From Paenibacillus sp. HW567 (GTDB taxonomy: Bacteria > Bacillota > Bacilli > Paenibacillales > Paenibacillaceae), in assembly GCF_000374185.1 (NCBI RefSeq), contig NZ_KB910518.1, forward strand, positions 986,546 to 1,050,545: 64,000 bases of DNA, read 5' to 3'. The number at the start of each line of letters is the position of its first letter. Position 1 is the stretch's first letter. The notes under the pieces were generated by a model, which saw only the letters and a program-made list of their open reading frames with translations, was not told the DNA's origin and did no database searches. This document shows positions 26,170-35,352 of this stretch, one piece after another. The position numbers were made by a program, and so were the translations under genes.

Positions 26170-27878
26170 GCTGCCCCGCCCCTATCAAGTGAAAAGTCAA
26201 TGTAAATCAGTACCGACAAGCCTCCCCGGTCATTATTGAAAAATCTCAGCCCGCTTAGCGGACCATACGCATTGATCAACCGCTGATTGATGTTCCAGAG
26301 GCCAATTCCCCGGGTCCCTTCAGGCGGTGTTTCCTGCGTAATTGTGGCTGCGAGCTGCTGCATTTCACCAGGTGCCAGCCCTTTGCCGTCATCGGCAATA
26401 AGGATGAGCGCCCCGTCATCGAGAGCTTTGATATCTATGGATATGCGGCAGGCGCCCTGCCGTTCTTCAATCCCATGCTGAATCGCATTTTCAACAATAG
26501 GCTGAATAATAAGCGGCATAATGCGGTGCTCCCCTAGCCCGGGCGGCAGATTAATTTCATATTGGATTCTTTTGCTGAGCGACATGATGGACAGGTAATG
26601 CTCGGCAAGCTGCAATTCGGACCCCAGTGTGGCATCATGCGCATCCAGTTTGGTCAAATAGCGGTAGTACTCGGCCAGATGCTTGCTCATTTGCATGACA
26701 GCTTCCGGTGAGGACTTAGCCATCGACATAATAAAGAACAGGCTGTTATAGAGAAAATGCGGATTGATTTGCGCCTGAAGCTGCTTGATTTCCGCGTTTT
26801 TTCTTAGCTCTGTCTCAATTTTCAGGGATGCGAAGAGGGTCTGGATTTTGCTGACCATGTGGTTGAAGCTTTTAAAAAGATTATGGAACTCATTGACCGG
26901 GTTTGCGCTGATCCGGGTGCTGTAATTTCCCGCTTCTACTTGGTTGAACTTCTTATCCAGCAAATACACATTCCTGAAAAAATTCCGGTAAAACATGAGA
27001 ATGACAATAAGGCCGATGATCAGAATGACCAGAATGCTCACGAAGAAAACCTGCTGCTGCAGGTAGAGCGGATTCATTAATTCACTCACCCGTGTGTAGG
27101 TAACGAGATAGGTGTCGATCGGTTCGATGTACTTGGACAAGACATAATAATCTTCATGGTTGATATGATAATCAAATTTTAAAATGTTCTGCGGATCAGG
27201 TGTAATTGTGGCCTTTGCCTTCTGCTGAATTGTGCTGTCCACCGTTTTGTCGCTGATTAGAATGCTTTTGTTGACGAGAAAAAAAGCATTGGAGCTGCCG
27301 CCGTTAACCGCCTTATCCAATAGATTGCTTAAGTAGCCTGTATTTAGCTTAACACCTACAACATATTGAATATTGGCCGGATTCTTGGGCTGATGAATAT
27401 ACGGATAGACCGAGAAATAATACAGGCTGTTATTGACGGTTTGCCACCCCCGTTGCTGTACCTTCTCAAAAGGCAGCTTATCCAGCGGATAATGTCCTGT
27501 GGAGATAAAGGTGCCCTCGGCCCGCCAATAAATCCCGATGGATTCAATGGCTTGACTGGAGAGAAGGGGATCGGAAATCCGGTCAACAATATCGTTTTTC
27601 TTCATCTGGGCATCATAGTTGCTTAAATCCTGTATCCTGCTCTGATAGAAACGTACGGAGTTGTCAGCCGTGAACTGAATGCCGTACAGACTGGCTTCTG
27701 AGACTACACCATCAACAATGCTCTCTGTATAAGCAAGCTGGTTTTTGGAGGCATTGATCAAGCTCTCTTGAATGGTTTTCGAACCCAAGGTGTTCAGAAT
27801 AAAGAACAAGCCTAAGGTAAGCAGAAGGAAAAAAACAAAGAAATATATAAAGCGCTTCATATTTACTTTTCTGATCAT
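26166..27878 (-). CDS. YesM-type sensor histidine kinase
   Basis: A 570-residue membrane kinase of the HPK8 (His_kinase) type. Two membrane helices (about 8-28 and 280-300) enclose a large extracellular dCache-like sensor. HAMP is followed by the His_kinase motif NPHFLYNSLFF with His374 and a HATPase domain (IQPIVENAIQHGIE, DDGKGL, GIGLWNINQRL). The start is ATG 27878, five bases after GGGGGAAG; the frame extends further upstream without a binding site. With the overlapping YesN gene it forms a two-component system beside a sugar ABC operon. The ligand is probably an oligosaccharide, by analogy. Confidence 0.94.
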   Translation of the reverse strand: MIRKVNMKRFIYFFVFFLLLTLGLFFILNTLGSKTIQESLINASKNQLAYTESIVDGVVSEASLYGIQFTADNSVRFYQSRIQDLSNYDAQMKKNDIVDRISDPLLSSQAIESIGIYWRAEGTFISTGHYPLDKLPFEKVQQRGWQTVNNSLYYFSVYPYIHQPKNPANIQYVVGVKLNTGYLSNLLDKAVNGGSSNAFFLVNKSILISDKTVDSTIQQKAKATITPDPQNILKFDYHINHEDYYVLSKYIEPIDTYLVTYTRVSELMNPLYLQQQVFFVSILVILIIGLIVILMFYRNFFRNVYLLDKKFNQVEAGNYSTRISANPVNEFHNLFKSFNHMVSKIQTLFASLKIETELRKNAEIKQLQAQINPHFLYNSLFFIMSMAKSSPEAVMQMSKHLAEYYRYLTKLDAHDATLGSELQLAEHYLSIMSLSKRIQYEINLPPGLGEHRIMPLIIQPIVENAIQHGIEERQGACRISIDIKALDDGALILIADDGKGLAPGEMQQLAATITQETPPEGTRGIGLWNINQRLINAYGPLSGLRFFNNDRGGLSVLIYIDFSLDRGGAA

Positions 27879-27954
27879 CAACACTTCCCCCGTAAGGTAT
27901 ATGAATATCATAAACCCTAAATTCCAAAAGAAAAGTCTAAGGCGGCCTATAAAA

Positions 27955-28030
27955 TGAAAGCGCTTATAAAGTGATTGAAACATTGGCTATGATGTTTAGA
28001 TTGAGACATTTTAGAATGAAAGCGCCTTTG
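27955..28030 (+). promoter_or_regulatory. Promoter with two cre-like sites for the sugar ABC operon
   Basis: TTGAAA (27975-27980) and TAGATT (27997-28002), 16 bp apart, give a sigma-A-type promoter. TGAAAGCGCTTATA at 27955 matches the CcpA cre consensus with one mismatch and lies directly upstream. TGAAAGCGCCTTTG at 28017 is a weaker copy just after the expected transcription start. Catabolite control is inferred. Confidence 0.6.
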
Positions 28031-28035
28031 CTATC

Positions 28036-29025
28036 ATGAACCTTGAACAGAAACAGACTTCTGAGATTCGGGAAAAGGGGGTAAGGAAAATTACTCAGGT
28101 CATGAATACCCAAGCAAAAAAAAATCCGTGGAAAAAGGAGATCAAGAAGCATTGGCCTTTATATGTGTTGTGTCTCCCGGCCTTGATTTTTGTGCTGATC
28201 TTTGCCTACGGCCCGATGGTGGGTCTCGTCATAGCGTTCCAGAACTATAAGCCGTGGCTTGGCATCACCCGATCAGCCTGGATCGGCATGGATAACTTCG
28301 CGAGAATATTCCAGTACGAGGAATCGACGCAGGCTATTGTCAACACCCTTATTATTGCAGTCATTAAGATCATCGTGGGGATTATCGTTCCAATCATCAT
28401 GGCCATTCTGCTTAATGAAATCCGCCATGTCGGAACCAAGAAAAGCATCCAGACCCTGGTGTATCTGCCGCACTTTCTGTCCTGGGTAACGATAGCAGGG
28501 ATCATGATTGATATTCTGGGGCTCGACGGCGGGATTAACCATTTGCTGGCCAGCATCTTTGGAACGAAGCCTATTTTTTTTCTTGGGGACCCGGCGCTGT
28601 TCAGGCCTACCATTATTATCAGCGACCTCTGGAAAAACTTTGGCTTCGGCATGATCGTCTATTTAGCCACCATCACAGGCATTGATCCTTCCTACTATGA
28701 GGCGGCTGAAATAGATGGTGCTTCGCGGAGACAGCAGATCCGGCATGTTACGCTGCCCGGCATGCTGCCGATGATCATCGTAATTGCCACGTTAAGTCTT
28801 GGCAGCGTTCTCGATGCGGGTTTTGACCAGATTTTCAACCTGTACAATCCGCTTGTATACAGCACAGGGGACATTATAGATACCTATGTGTACCGCTCAT
28901 CCCTGCTGAACGGACAATATGGCTTCGGTACCGCCGTCGGCTTGTTCAAGTCAGGTATCAGCTTTGTCTTGATCGTTATCTCCTACCGGATCGCCTATAA
29001 GGCCGCCAACTACAAAATTTTTTAG
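28036..29025 (+). CDS. Carbohydrate ABC transporter permease (LplB-like)
   Basis: A 329-residue inner-membrane permease, first of a pair. About six membrane helices are followed by the EAA coupling loop YYEAAEIDGASRRQQIRHVTLPG. The N-terminus (KKHWPLYVLCLPALIFVLIFAYGPMVGLVIAFQNYKP) is typical of the LplB/YtcP group. ATG 28036 has no clear Shine-Dalgarno sequence; ATG 28102 is an alternative that would shorten the polar leader by 22 residues. It works with the next permease and the lipoprotein downstream. No ATPase gene is present, so a shared MsmX-type ATPase elsewhere is likely. Confidence 0.93.
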   Translation: MNLEQKQTSEIREKGVRKITQVMNTQAKKNPWKKEIKKHWPLYVLCLPALIFVLIFAYGPMVGLVIAFQNYKPWLGITRSAWIGMDNFARIFQYEESTQAIVNTLIIAVIKIIVGIIVPIIMAILLNEIRHVGTKKSIQTLVYLPHFLSWVTIAGIMIDILGLDGGINHLLASIFGTKPIFFLGDPALFRPTIIISDLWKNFGFGMIVYLATITGIDPSYYEAAEIDGASRRQQIRHVTLPGMLPMIIVIATLSLGSVLDAGFDQIFNLYNPLVYSTGDIIDTYVYRSSLLNGQYGFGTAVGLFKSGISFVLIVISYRIAYKAANYKIF

Positions 29026-29040
29026 AAAGGAGGGAGGAGT

Positions 29041-29910
29041 GTGTATCATAAGTCCAAGGGGTATAAGGTATTTTCAGTCTTCAATTATATCTTTCTGATT
29101 CTCATCGCCTTATCGTGTTTTCTGCCGCTGCTCCATTTGCTGGCGCAATCTTTCAGCAGCAAGGCGGCGGTCAACGGCAGCCTCGTATCCTTCTGGCCGG
29201 TTGATTTTAATACGGATGCTTATGCCAAAACCTTTCGAAACTCAAATTTCATCGGCTCCATGCAAATTTCAGTGGTTAGAACGGTTCTGGGCACCTCAAT
29301 CGGGATGCTGATCATTACGATGGCGGGTTATGCTTTATCCAAGGAGTTCCGCGGGCGCAATGTGCTGATGTGGATTTTCGTATTCACGATGCTGTTCTCC
29401 GGCGGCCTGATTCCTTCTTACATCCTGGTCACCAAGCTTGGACTCAAGGACACGATTTGGTCGCTGGTGCTTCCGGGTGCTTTTGGCGCGTATAACCTGA
29501 TCCTGATTATGAACTTTTTCAAAACGATTCCCAAAGCGCTCGAAGAGGCGGCGTTTATTGACGGGGCATCCTTCTTCGGGATTTTTCGCAAAATCTACCT
29601 GCCGCTGTCCCTCCCGGGCCTGGCTACCGTTGGCTTGTTCATCATGGTGGGGCACTGGAATTCCTGGTTTGACGGGATCTTGTACATGTCCAATACAACC
29701 AAGTATCCACTCGCTTCTTTTTTGCAGACAGTCGTTGTGCAGAGCAATGCCCAGAGCATGGCCATGAGCCAGTCAGAGGCGGCAGCGATGTCGGAGCAAA
29801 GCATAAAGGCCGCACAAATCTTCATCAGCACATTGCCGATTATTCTGGTCTACCCGTTCCTGCAGAGATATTTTGTCAAAGGGATTGTGCTGGGGGCCGT
29901 GAAGGAATAA
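29041..29910 (+). CDS. Carbohydrate ABC transporter permease (LplC/YtcP-like)
   Basis: A 289-residue permease with six membrane helices and the EAA loop LEEAAFIDGASFFGIFRKIYLPLSLPG. GTG 29041 follows AAAGGAGGGAGGAGT, a very strong binding site, 15 bp after the preceding stop. It pairs with the LplB-like permease to form the membrane pore of a sugar importer. The C-terminal QRYFVKGIVLGAVKE is the usual end of this group. Confidence 0.95.
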   Translation: MYHKSKGYKVFSVFNYIFLILIALSCFLPLLHLLAQSFSSKAAVNGSLVSFWPVDFNTDAYAKTFRNSNFIGSMQISVVRTVLGTSIGMLIITMAGYALSKEFRGRNVLMWIFVFTMLFSGGLIPSYILVTKLGLKDTIWSLVLPGAFGAYNLILIMNFFKTIPKALEEAAFIDGASFFGIFRKIYLPLSLPGLATVGLFIMVGHWNSWFDGILYMSNTTKYPLASFLQTVVVQSNAQSMAMSQSEAAAMSEQSIKAAQIFISTLPIILVYPFLQRYFVKGIVLGAVKE

Positions 29911-29942
29911 CCAAATTACTTAATAGAATAGGGGCCTAATTT

Positions 29943-31619
29943 ATGAAAAAGACAGGTATAATACTCTCTTCTGTACTCCTGACCGCAGGACTGCTCGCAG
30001 GCTGTTCTTCGGGCAATAAGGGTTCGGGTTCGGTGGCGGAAGCCACGCTGAAAGACGGCAAATACGATCCTCCGGTCAAGATCACCATCGCGAAGCAACA
30101 GGATGAAAATGCCGGCAAATATATCAACGGCGAAAGCCTGAACGACAATGTGCTGACCCGCTGGGGTACCAAGAATCTTGGCATTACCATCGAAACGACG
30201 CTGCTGGGCGGGGATGCGGCCCAATATAACACCAAGCTGCGGCTTGCGCTAACCGGCTCCGAGAAGCTCCCGGATGTTCTGCCTGTATACGACACGACGC
30301 TGGAGAATGATTTGATTCAATCAGGACTGGTCAAGGACATCACTGAAGATATCAAGAAATATATGCCGGACCGGTTAAAAGAAATTTATAAGCAGTATCC
30401 ATCCACGTTCAATCCGGTGATCCAGGACGGCAAGGTGTACGGGATGGCGATTTCGCCCAATCTGACCGAAGGTGAAGTGATGCTGATTCGCCAGGATTGG
30501 CTGGATAAGCTGAAGCTGAAAGCGCCCACGACCATTGATGAATTTGAAAAGGTGATTGCCGCCTTTACCAATGATGACCCGGACGGGAACGGCAAGCAGG
30601 ATACCTACGGATTTGACTTCTCCGGTAAAGATTCCTATAACACAGGATGGGTCAGCGACTCGGTGATGATTTTCAGCGCATTTACAGGCAAGAATCTTCC
30701 AGGCTCCTGGCATGAGGAGAACGGCAAGCTTACCTACGGGTCGGTGGCGGAAGGCAACAAGGAGGCGCTGTCCAAGCTCCGCGACTGGTATTCGAAAGGT
30801 TATTTGAATAAAGAATTGGCAACTCAGGGCGCTTGGGATGCGCTCGCTGATTTTACTGAAGGCAAGGCGGGGATTATTATTGGCCGTCCTTGGCTGTACG
30901 GCAGCGTGAAAGACGTTGAAGCTAATGTTAAGGATGCGAAAATCAGTGCCTACCCAACGATCAATGGGGTCAGCGGAGATAAGACATACCAATCGGGCCA
31001 ATTGAATGACGGTGTGTTCATGTTCAACAAAGACTTCAATAATATGGAAGCGTTCTTCCTGTATTATGATAAGCTGTATGATGCGGCATTTGGTACCGGG
31101 GATTTCAAATACGGTTATGCCCAAGGCTACGACTATGACATTGTTGACGGTCAGGTTACCTTTGACCCCAAGAAATTCAAGACGCCTCTCGACGCCGTCC
31201 AAGGGGTAGGGAAGATGGCATTTACCAAGAATACGCCTAGTGTTGATGGTCCGGGAAAATCTTTTGCTGATCTTGCGGGCGGCGCCAAAGCGGATACCGG
31301 GGTACTGATGAGATCGGATGCGCTGGATCAGACGATGAAGGAAGGTTATGTAATTTCTTACAAGAATAGCGAATCCCTGCTGCCAAGCGCGTTCAACGGT
31401 CCGCCAACCAAGACGATGCAAAGCTCATGGGAACAACTTACGACGATGGAAAAGGAAACCTTCACCAAGATCATCTACAGCAAAGAGCCGCTCAGCGCTT
31501 ATGATGATTTTGTAAAACAATGGAATGAAAAAGGCGGCACCCAAATTACGGAAGAGGTCAACGCATGGTATGAAAATGCCAGCAAGGTGGATGTAATGTC
31601 CAATATGGGCTTGAAGTGA
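29943..31619 (+). CDS. Extracellular solute-binding lipoprotein
   Basis: A 558-residue sugar-binding lipoprotein of the LplA/YtcQ type. The signal peptide ends in lipobox LLAGC with Cys21 as the lipid attachment site, followed by a Ser/Gly-rich tether (SSGNKGSGS). The length (over 500) fits the large solute-binding proteins of Paenibacillus sugar systems. An EF-hand-like NDDPDGNGKQDTYGFDF loop could bind calcium, as in many of these proteins. It is the last gene of the ABC operon; no glycoside hydrolase gene accompanies it, so the substrate cannot be inferred. Confidence 0.93.
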   Translation: MKKTGIILSSVLLTAGLLAGCSSGNKGSGSVAEATLKDGKYDPPVKITIAKQQDENAGKYINGESLNDNVLTRWGTKNLGITIETTLLGGDAAQYNTKLRLALTGSEKLPDVLPVYDTTLENDLIQSGLVKDITEDIKKYMPDRLKEIYKQYPSTFNPVIQDGKVYGMAISPNLTEGEVMLIRQDWLDKLKLKAPTTIDEFEKVIAAFTNDDPDGNGKQDTYGFDFSGKDSYNTGWVSDSVMIFSAFTGKNLPGSWHEENGKLTYGSVAEGNKEALSKLRDWYSKGYLNKELATQGAWDALADFTEGKAGIIIGRPWLYGSVKDVEANVKDAKISAYPTINGVSGDKTYQSGQLNDGVFMFNKDFNNMEAFFLYYDKLYDAAFGTGDFKYGYAQGYDYDIVDGQVTFDPKKFKTPLDAVQGVGKMAFTKNTPSVDGPGKSFADLAGGAKADTGVLMRSDALDQTMKEGYVISYKNSESLLPSAFNGPPTKTMQSSWEQLTTMEKETFTKIIYSKEPLSAYDDFVKQWNEKGGTQITEEVNAWYENASKVDVMSNMGLK

Positions 31620-31661
31620 GCGGGGCAATGTTTCCCGTAAAATAACAAATAAAGGCGCTAC

Positions 31662-31705
31662 GCTGGCAGAGTGTTCCTACTGGGAATGATCTGCCGGCTT
31701 TTTTT
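31662..31705 (+). terminator. Terminator of the ABC operon
   Basis: GCTGGCAGA plus GTTCC pairs with GGGAA and TCTGCCGGC, followed by seven T. Confidence 0.88.
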
Positions 31706-31778
31706 GTGTATTTGTACGGAGAAGGATTGTAAGTTTCTTCAATTTAATTACAAACGCATGTTCCGGTTGTCGTGAGTA

Positions 31779-31787
31779 TGCTATACT
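31779..31787 (+). promoter_or_regulatory. Extended -10 promoter of addBA
   Basis: TGCTATACT, the same extended -10 seen at prmA, lies about 45 bp upstream of addB. No good -35 is visible. Confidence 0.5.
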
Positions 31788-31830
31788 ATTGAAACGAAGA
31801 AATGCAGAGCTGCGGAAGGAGCTTGTCGTT

Positions 31831-34800
31831 ATGCCGGTAACCTTGTTAACAGGCCGCTCGGGCAGCGGAAAGACTACGAAAATATGGAGGGAAGTCACCT
31901 CCGCTCTGGAGCAGGAGCCGCTGGGCGCACCGATTATTGTGCTTGTACCGGAGCAAGGCTCCTTTGGAGCGGAGCGCGGACTGCTGACAGCGGGGAAGGT
32001 GCGGGGAAGCGTCCGGGCGCAGACGCTCAGCTTCTCGCGGCTTGCTTACCGGGTACGGCAGGAAACCGGAGGCAGCGCCAGTCTGCCCATTTCCGAAGAA
32101 GGCAAGAAGATGCTTATCTACCGGATTATCAGCCGCCGCAAGGAGGAGCTGAAGCTCTTTGGCGCGTCTTCGGATAGACCGGGCTTTGTGGAACGGCTGA
32201 GTGAGCTGCACACCGAACTGAAGCGCTGCTGTCTGGGTGCAGCCGATCTGGAGGAGCAGTTGTCAAGGATGCGGGACTCCATTCTAAGAAGCCCGATTCT
32301 AGCCAGCAAGCTGGATGATCTCTATCTGGTGTTCAGCGAGCTGGAGCAGGAGATGTCCCGGCTGTACATTGATGAGGAAGACCGGCTGAATGAGCTGGCC
32401 GAACATATTAAGGAATCCTCCTACATACGCGGATCGGACATTTGGGTGGATGGTTTTCATGGTTTTACTCCTCAAGAGTTCATCGTGCTCCGCGAGCTGA
32501 TGCAGTATGCCTCCAGTGTGACCATAGCGCTGACCCTGGACCACATCTATCCTTCGGGGATGCAGCCGCATGAGCTGGATCTGTTTCATCCTGCGGCTGT
32601 AACCTACATCAAGCTGCGTGGAATGGCGGAGGAGATGGGCCTGACGGTATGGGACGAGCAGCTTGCTCCACCGGTGCTGCCGCGGTTTGCCGGAAGTCCG
32701 GTTCTTGCCCATTTGGAGCGGGGCTTCGGCCGCCGGACCCGCTGGAGCGGCGATGCCGCAGAGGCAACGGATGCCATTACCCTCACTGCGGCCGCTTCGC
32801 GCCGGGCCGAGGTGGAAGGAAGCCTGCGGGAGATGCTCCGGCTGGTCCGTGACGAAGGGGCGAAATATGGCGAGATGGCTGTATTTATGCGGAGTATTGC
32901 CGATTACGAGCAGCTTGTGGTCCCAATGTTCCAGGATTATGGCGTTCCCTTCTTCCTTGACCAGAAGATGAATGAGCTGCACCACCCGCTGGTGGAATTT
33001 ATCCGCTCTGCCATGGATGTGGTCCGCCGCCGCTGGCGTTATGAGGACGTGTTCCGCTGTGTGAAGACGGAGCTGCTGCTTCCGCTTGACTATAGCATTA
33101 CCCGTGAGGATATGGACGAGCTGGAGAACTATGTGCTGGCCTGCGGTATTCAGGGGTACCGCTGGACGGATGGACGTTCCTGGAAAGGAATCCCCAGCCT
33201 TTCGCTGGAAGGCGAGAGAGTCGTGGATGAAGCCCAACTGGCGAGAATGGAGGCATGCCGGGCGGTCATAACCGGTCCGCTGCAAGCCTTTGAGAAATTG
33301 GTTAAGAAAAGCCGCAGCGGCTTGGACCTCTGTACAGCCGTGTATGCTCTGCTGTCGGATACGGATGCGGCGCGCAAGCTGGAGCGGATGAGTGTGGAGG
33401 CAATAGAAGCCGGACGGCCTGAGGCGGCCGGCGAACATAGCAAGCTATGGGGATCTGTGCTGGGGCTGCTCGATCAGATTGCAGAGATGATGGGCAATGA
33501 ACGGATGGACCTTGACGTTTTCGCCGGGGTGCTGGAGACCGGACTGGCTGAGCTGAAGATGGGGCTGGTGCCGCCTGCGCTGGATCAGGTGCTGGTTGGG
33601 AATATGGACCGGACCCGGGTTTCGGGTGTGAAGTATGCCTTTTTGCTGGGGTTCAATGAAGGCGTCGTTCCCGCCCAGTTCAAGGATGACGGCATTCTCT
33701 CGGAGGGAGAGCGTCTGCAACTGGAGAATACGGGAATGGAGCTAGCTTCCGGTTCGTCCCGCAAGCTGCTGGATGAGCGTTTTCTGATTTACAATGCGCT
33801 CACTTCAGCAAGCGGCAAGCTCTGGGTAAGCTATGCCGCTGCGGATGAAGAGGGCAAGGCTCTGCTCCCATCTGAGATTATCCGTCATTTGCAGGGGATG
33901 TTTCCGGGTGCGCTCAAGGAGCAGTTTGTTTCCGGGTTCCCCCCGGCTGGAGCGGCAGACGAAGCGGGTATGACCGAAGCACTGCATATGAGCTTTGTCG
34001 GAGCGCCGGAGCAGAGTCTGCGGATGCTGATTATGCAGCTTCGGCAGTGGCGCCAGGGGGTAGAGATTCCTGAATTGTGGTGGGATGTCTACAACTGGTT
34101 TATTGCGAACGGGGAGTATGGACCGAAGCTGAGACATTTGCTCGGCTCTCTGTTCTACCGCAATGACGGAATCCGGCTGAAACGGGAGACCAGCCTGCGC
34201 CTATACGGGGGAACCACGCTGCGCGGCAGCGTGTCCCGCATGGAGAAGTTCGCTGCGTGCTCCTTCTCGCATTTCGCTTCCTATGGCCTGAGATTGAGGG
34301 AGCGCCAGCTATACAAGCTGCAAGCACCGGACATTGGGCAGCTCTTCCATGCCGCCCTCAGCGATATGGCGCAGCGGCTGCAGAAGCAGGGTCGCGGCTG
34401 GGGCAGTCTGACGGCGGAGGAATGCCGCCGTGAGGCGGGCGAGACGGTGGACAAGCTCTCGCCGCTCCTGCAGGGTGAAATCCTGATGAGCAGCAAGCGC
34501 TACGGGTATATCTCACGCAAGCTCAAGAGTATCGTCAGCCGCGCCTCCGTCATCCTGGGCGAACATGCCCGGAGGGGCAGCTTTGAGCCGGTAGGGCTGG
34601 AGCTGGATTTTGGCCCCGGCAAGGACCTGCCGCCGCTGAGAATTAACCTGCCAAACGGCTGTGTCATGGAAGTGGTAGGCCGGATTGACCGGGTGGATAA
34701 GGCTGAAGGCGAGCAGGGCATCCTGCTGCGCGTTATTGACTATAAATCAAGCCAGAAGGATCTTAAGCTGCACGAAGTGTATTACGGGCTGTCGCTGCAA

Positions 34801-35352
34801 ATGCTGACCTATCTGGATGTGCTGCTGACCTATTCGGAGCAGTGGCTGGGCAAGACCGCTTTGCCGGCCGGAACGCTATATTTCCACGTGCATGACCCGC
34901 TGCTGACTTCGGCGAACGGGTTGAACCGCGAGCAGGCGGAGCAGGAGCTGCTCAAGCGTTTCAAAATGAAGGGCCTGCTCACGGCTGACCGTGAGGTGGT
35001 CTCGCTTATGGATACTACGCTGGATAAAGGGTATTCCTCGATTGTGCCGGTGGCGCTGAAGAGCGATGGCGGATTTTACAGCAGTGCTTCGGTGGCTACC
35101 CCCGAGCAGTGGGGGCATCTGCTGTCCTCGGTGCGCAGCACGATTTCCGATATCGGGACACGCATTACCGAAGGCGATGTTACGATTGCGCCTTACCGCA
35201 TTCAGCAGGAAACAGCCTGTACCTTCTGCGCTTTCCGGCCGGTCTGCCAGTTCGACGAGGCCGTGGAGGGCAATGCATACAACAATCTGGGCAAGCCCGG
35301 TAAGGAAGTTATCTGGGATCTGCTGTCCCGCGAAGGAGGAGAGAAGCCATGA
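31831..35352 (+). CDS. addB: Helicase-exonuclease subunit AddB
   Basis: Subunit of the AddAB helicase-nuclease that resects double-strand breaks and loads RecA at Chi-like sites. It has 1173 residues, as expected. ATG 31831 follows GGAAGGAG. Walker A (GRSGSGKTT) lies near the N-terminus. The C-terminal nuclease has RVIDYKSSQKD as the catalytic Asp/Lys motif. The iron-sulphur cysteines appear as one upstream Cys in EKFAACSFSHFASYGL and the cluster CTFCAFRPVC near the end. The stop overlaps the addA start by ATGA. Confidence 0.97.
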   Translation: MPVTLLTGRSGSGKTTKIWREVTSALEQEPLGAPIIVLVPEQGSFGAERGLLTAGKVRGSVRAQTLSFSRLAYRVRQETGGSASLPISEEGKKMLIYRIISRRKEELKLFGASSDRPGFVERLSELHTELKRCCLGAADLEEQLSRMRDSILRSPILASKLDDLYLVFSELEQEMSRLYIDEEDRLNELAEHIKESSYIRGSDIWVDGFHGFTPQEFIVLRELMQYASSVTIALTLDHIYPSGMQPHELDLFHPAAVTYIKLRGMAEEMGLTVWDEQLAPPVLPRFAGSPVLAHLERGFGRRTRWSGDAAEATDAITLTAAASRRAEVEGSLREMLRLVRDEGAKYGEMAVFMRSIADYEQLVVPMFQDYGVPFFLDQKMNELHHPLVEFIRSAMDVVRRRWRYEDVFRCVKTELLLPLDYSITREDMDELENYVLACGIQGYRWTDGRSWKGIPSLSLEGERVVDEAQLARMEACRAVITGPLQAFEKLVKKSRSGLDLCTAVYALLSDTDAARKLERMSVEAIEAGRPEAAGEHSKLWGSVLGLLDQIAEMMGNERMDLDVFAGVLETGLAELKMGLVPPALDQVLVGNMDRTRVSGVKYAFLLGFNEGVVPAQFKDDGILSEGERLQLENTGMELASGSSRKLLDERFLIYNALTSASGKLWVSYAAADEEGKALLPSEIIRHLQGMFPGALKEQFVSGFPPAGAADEAGMTEALHMSFVGAPEQSLRMLIMQLRQWRQGVEIPELWWDVYNWFIANGEYGPKLRHLLGSLFYRNDGIRLKRETSLRLYGGTTLRGSVSRMEKFAACSFSHFASYGLRLRERQLYKLQAPDIGQLFHAALSDMAQRLQKQGRGWGSLTAEECRREAGETVDKLSPLLQGEILMSSKRYGYISRKLKSIVSRASVILGEHARRGSFEPVGLELDFGPGKDLPPLRINLPNGCVMEVVGRIDRVDKAEGEQGILLRVIDYKSSQKDLKLHEVYYGLSLQMLTYLDVLLTYSEQWLGKTALPAGTLYFHVHDPLLTSANGLNREQAEQELLKRFKMKGLLTADREVVSLMDTTLDKGYSSIVPVALKSDGGFYSSASVATPEQWGHLLSSVRSTISDIGTRITEGDVTIAPYRIQQETACTFCAFRPVCQFDEAVEGNAYNNLGKPGKEVIWDLLSREGGEKP

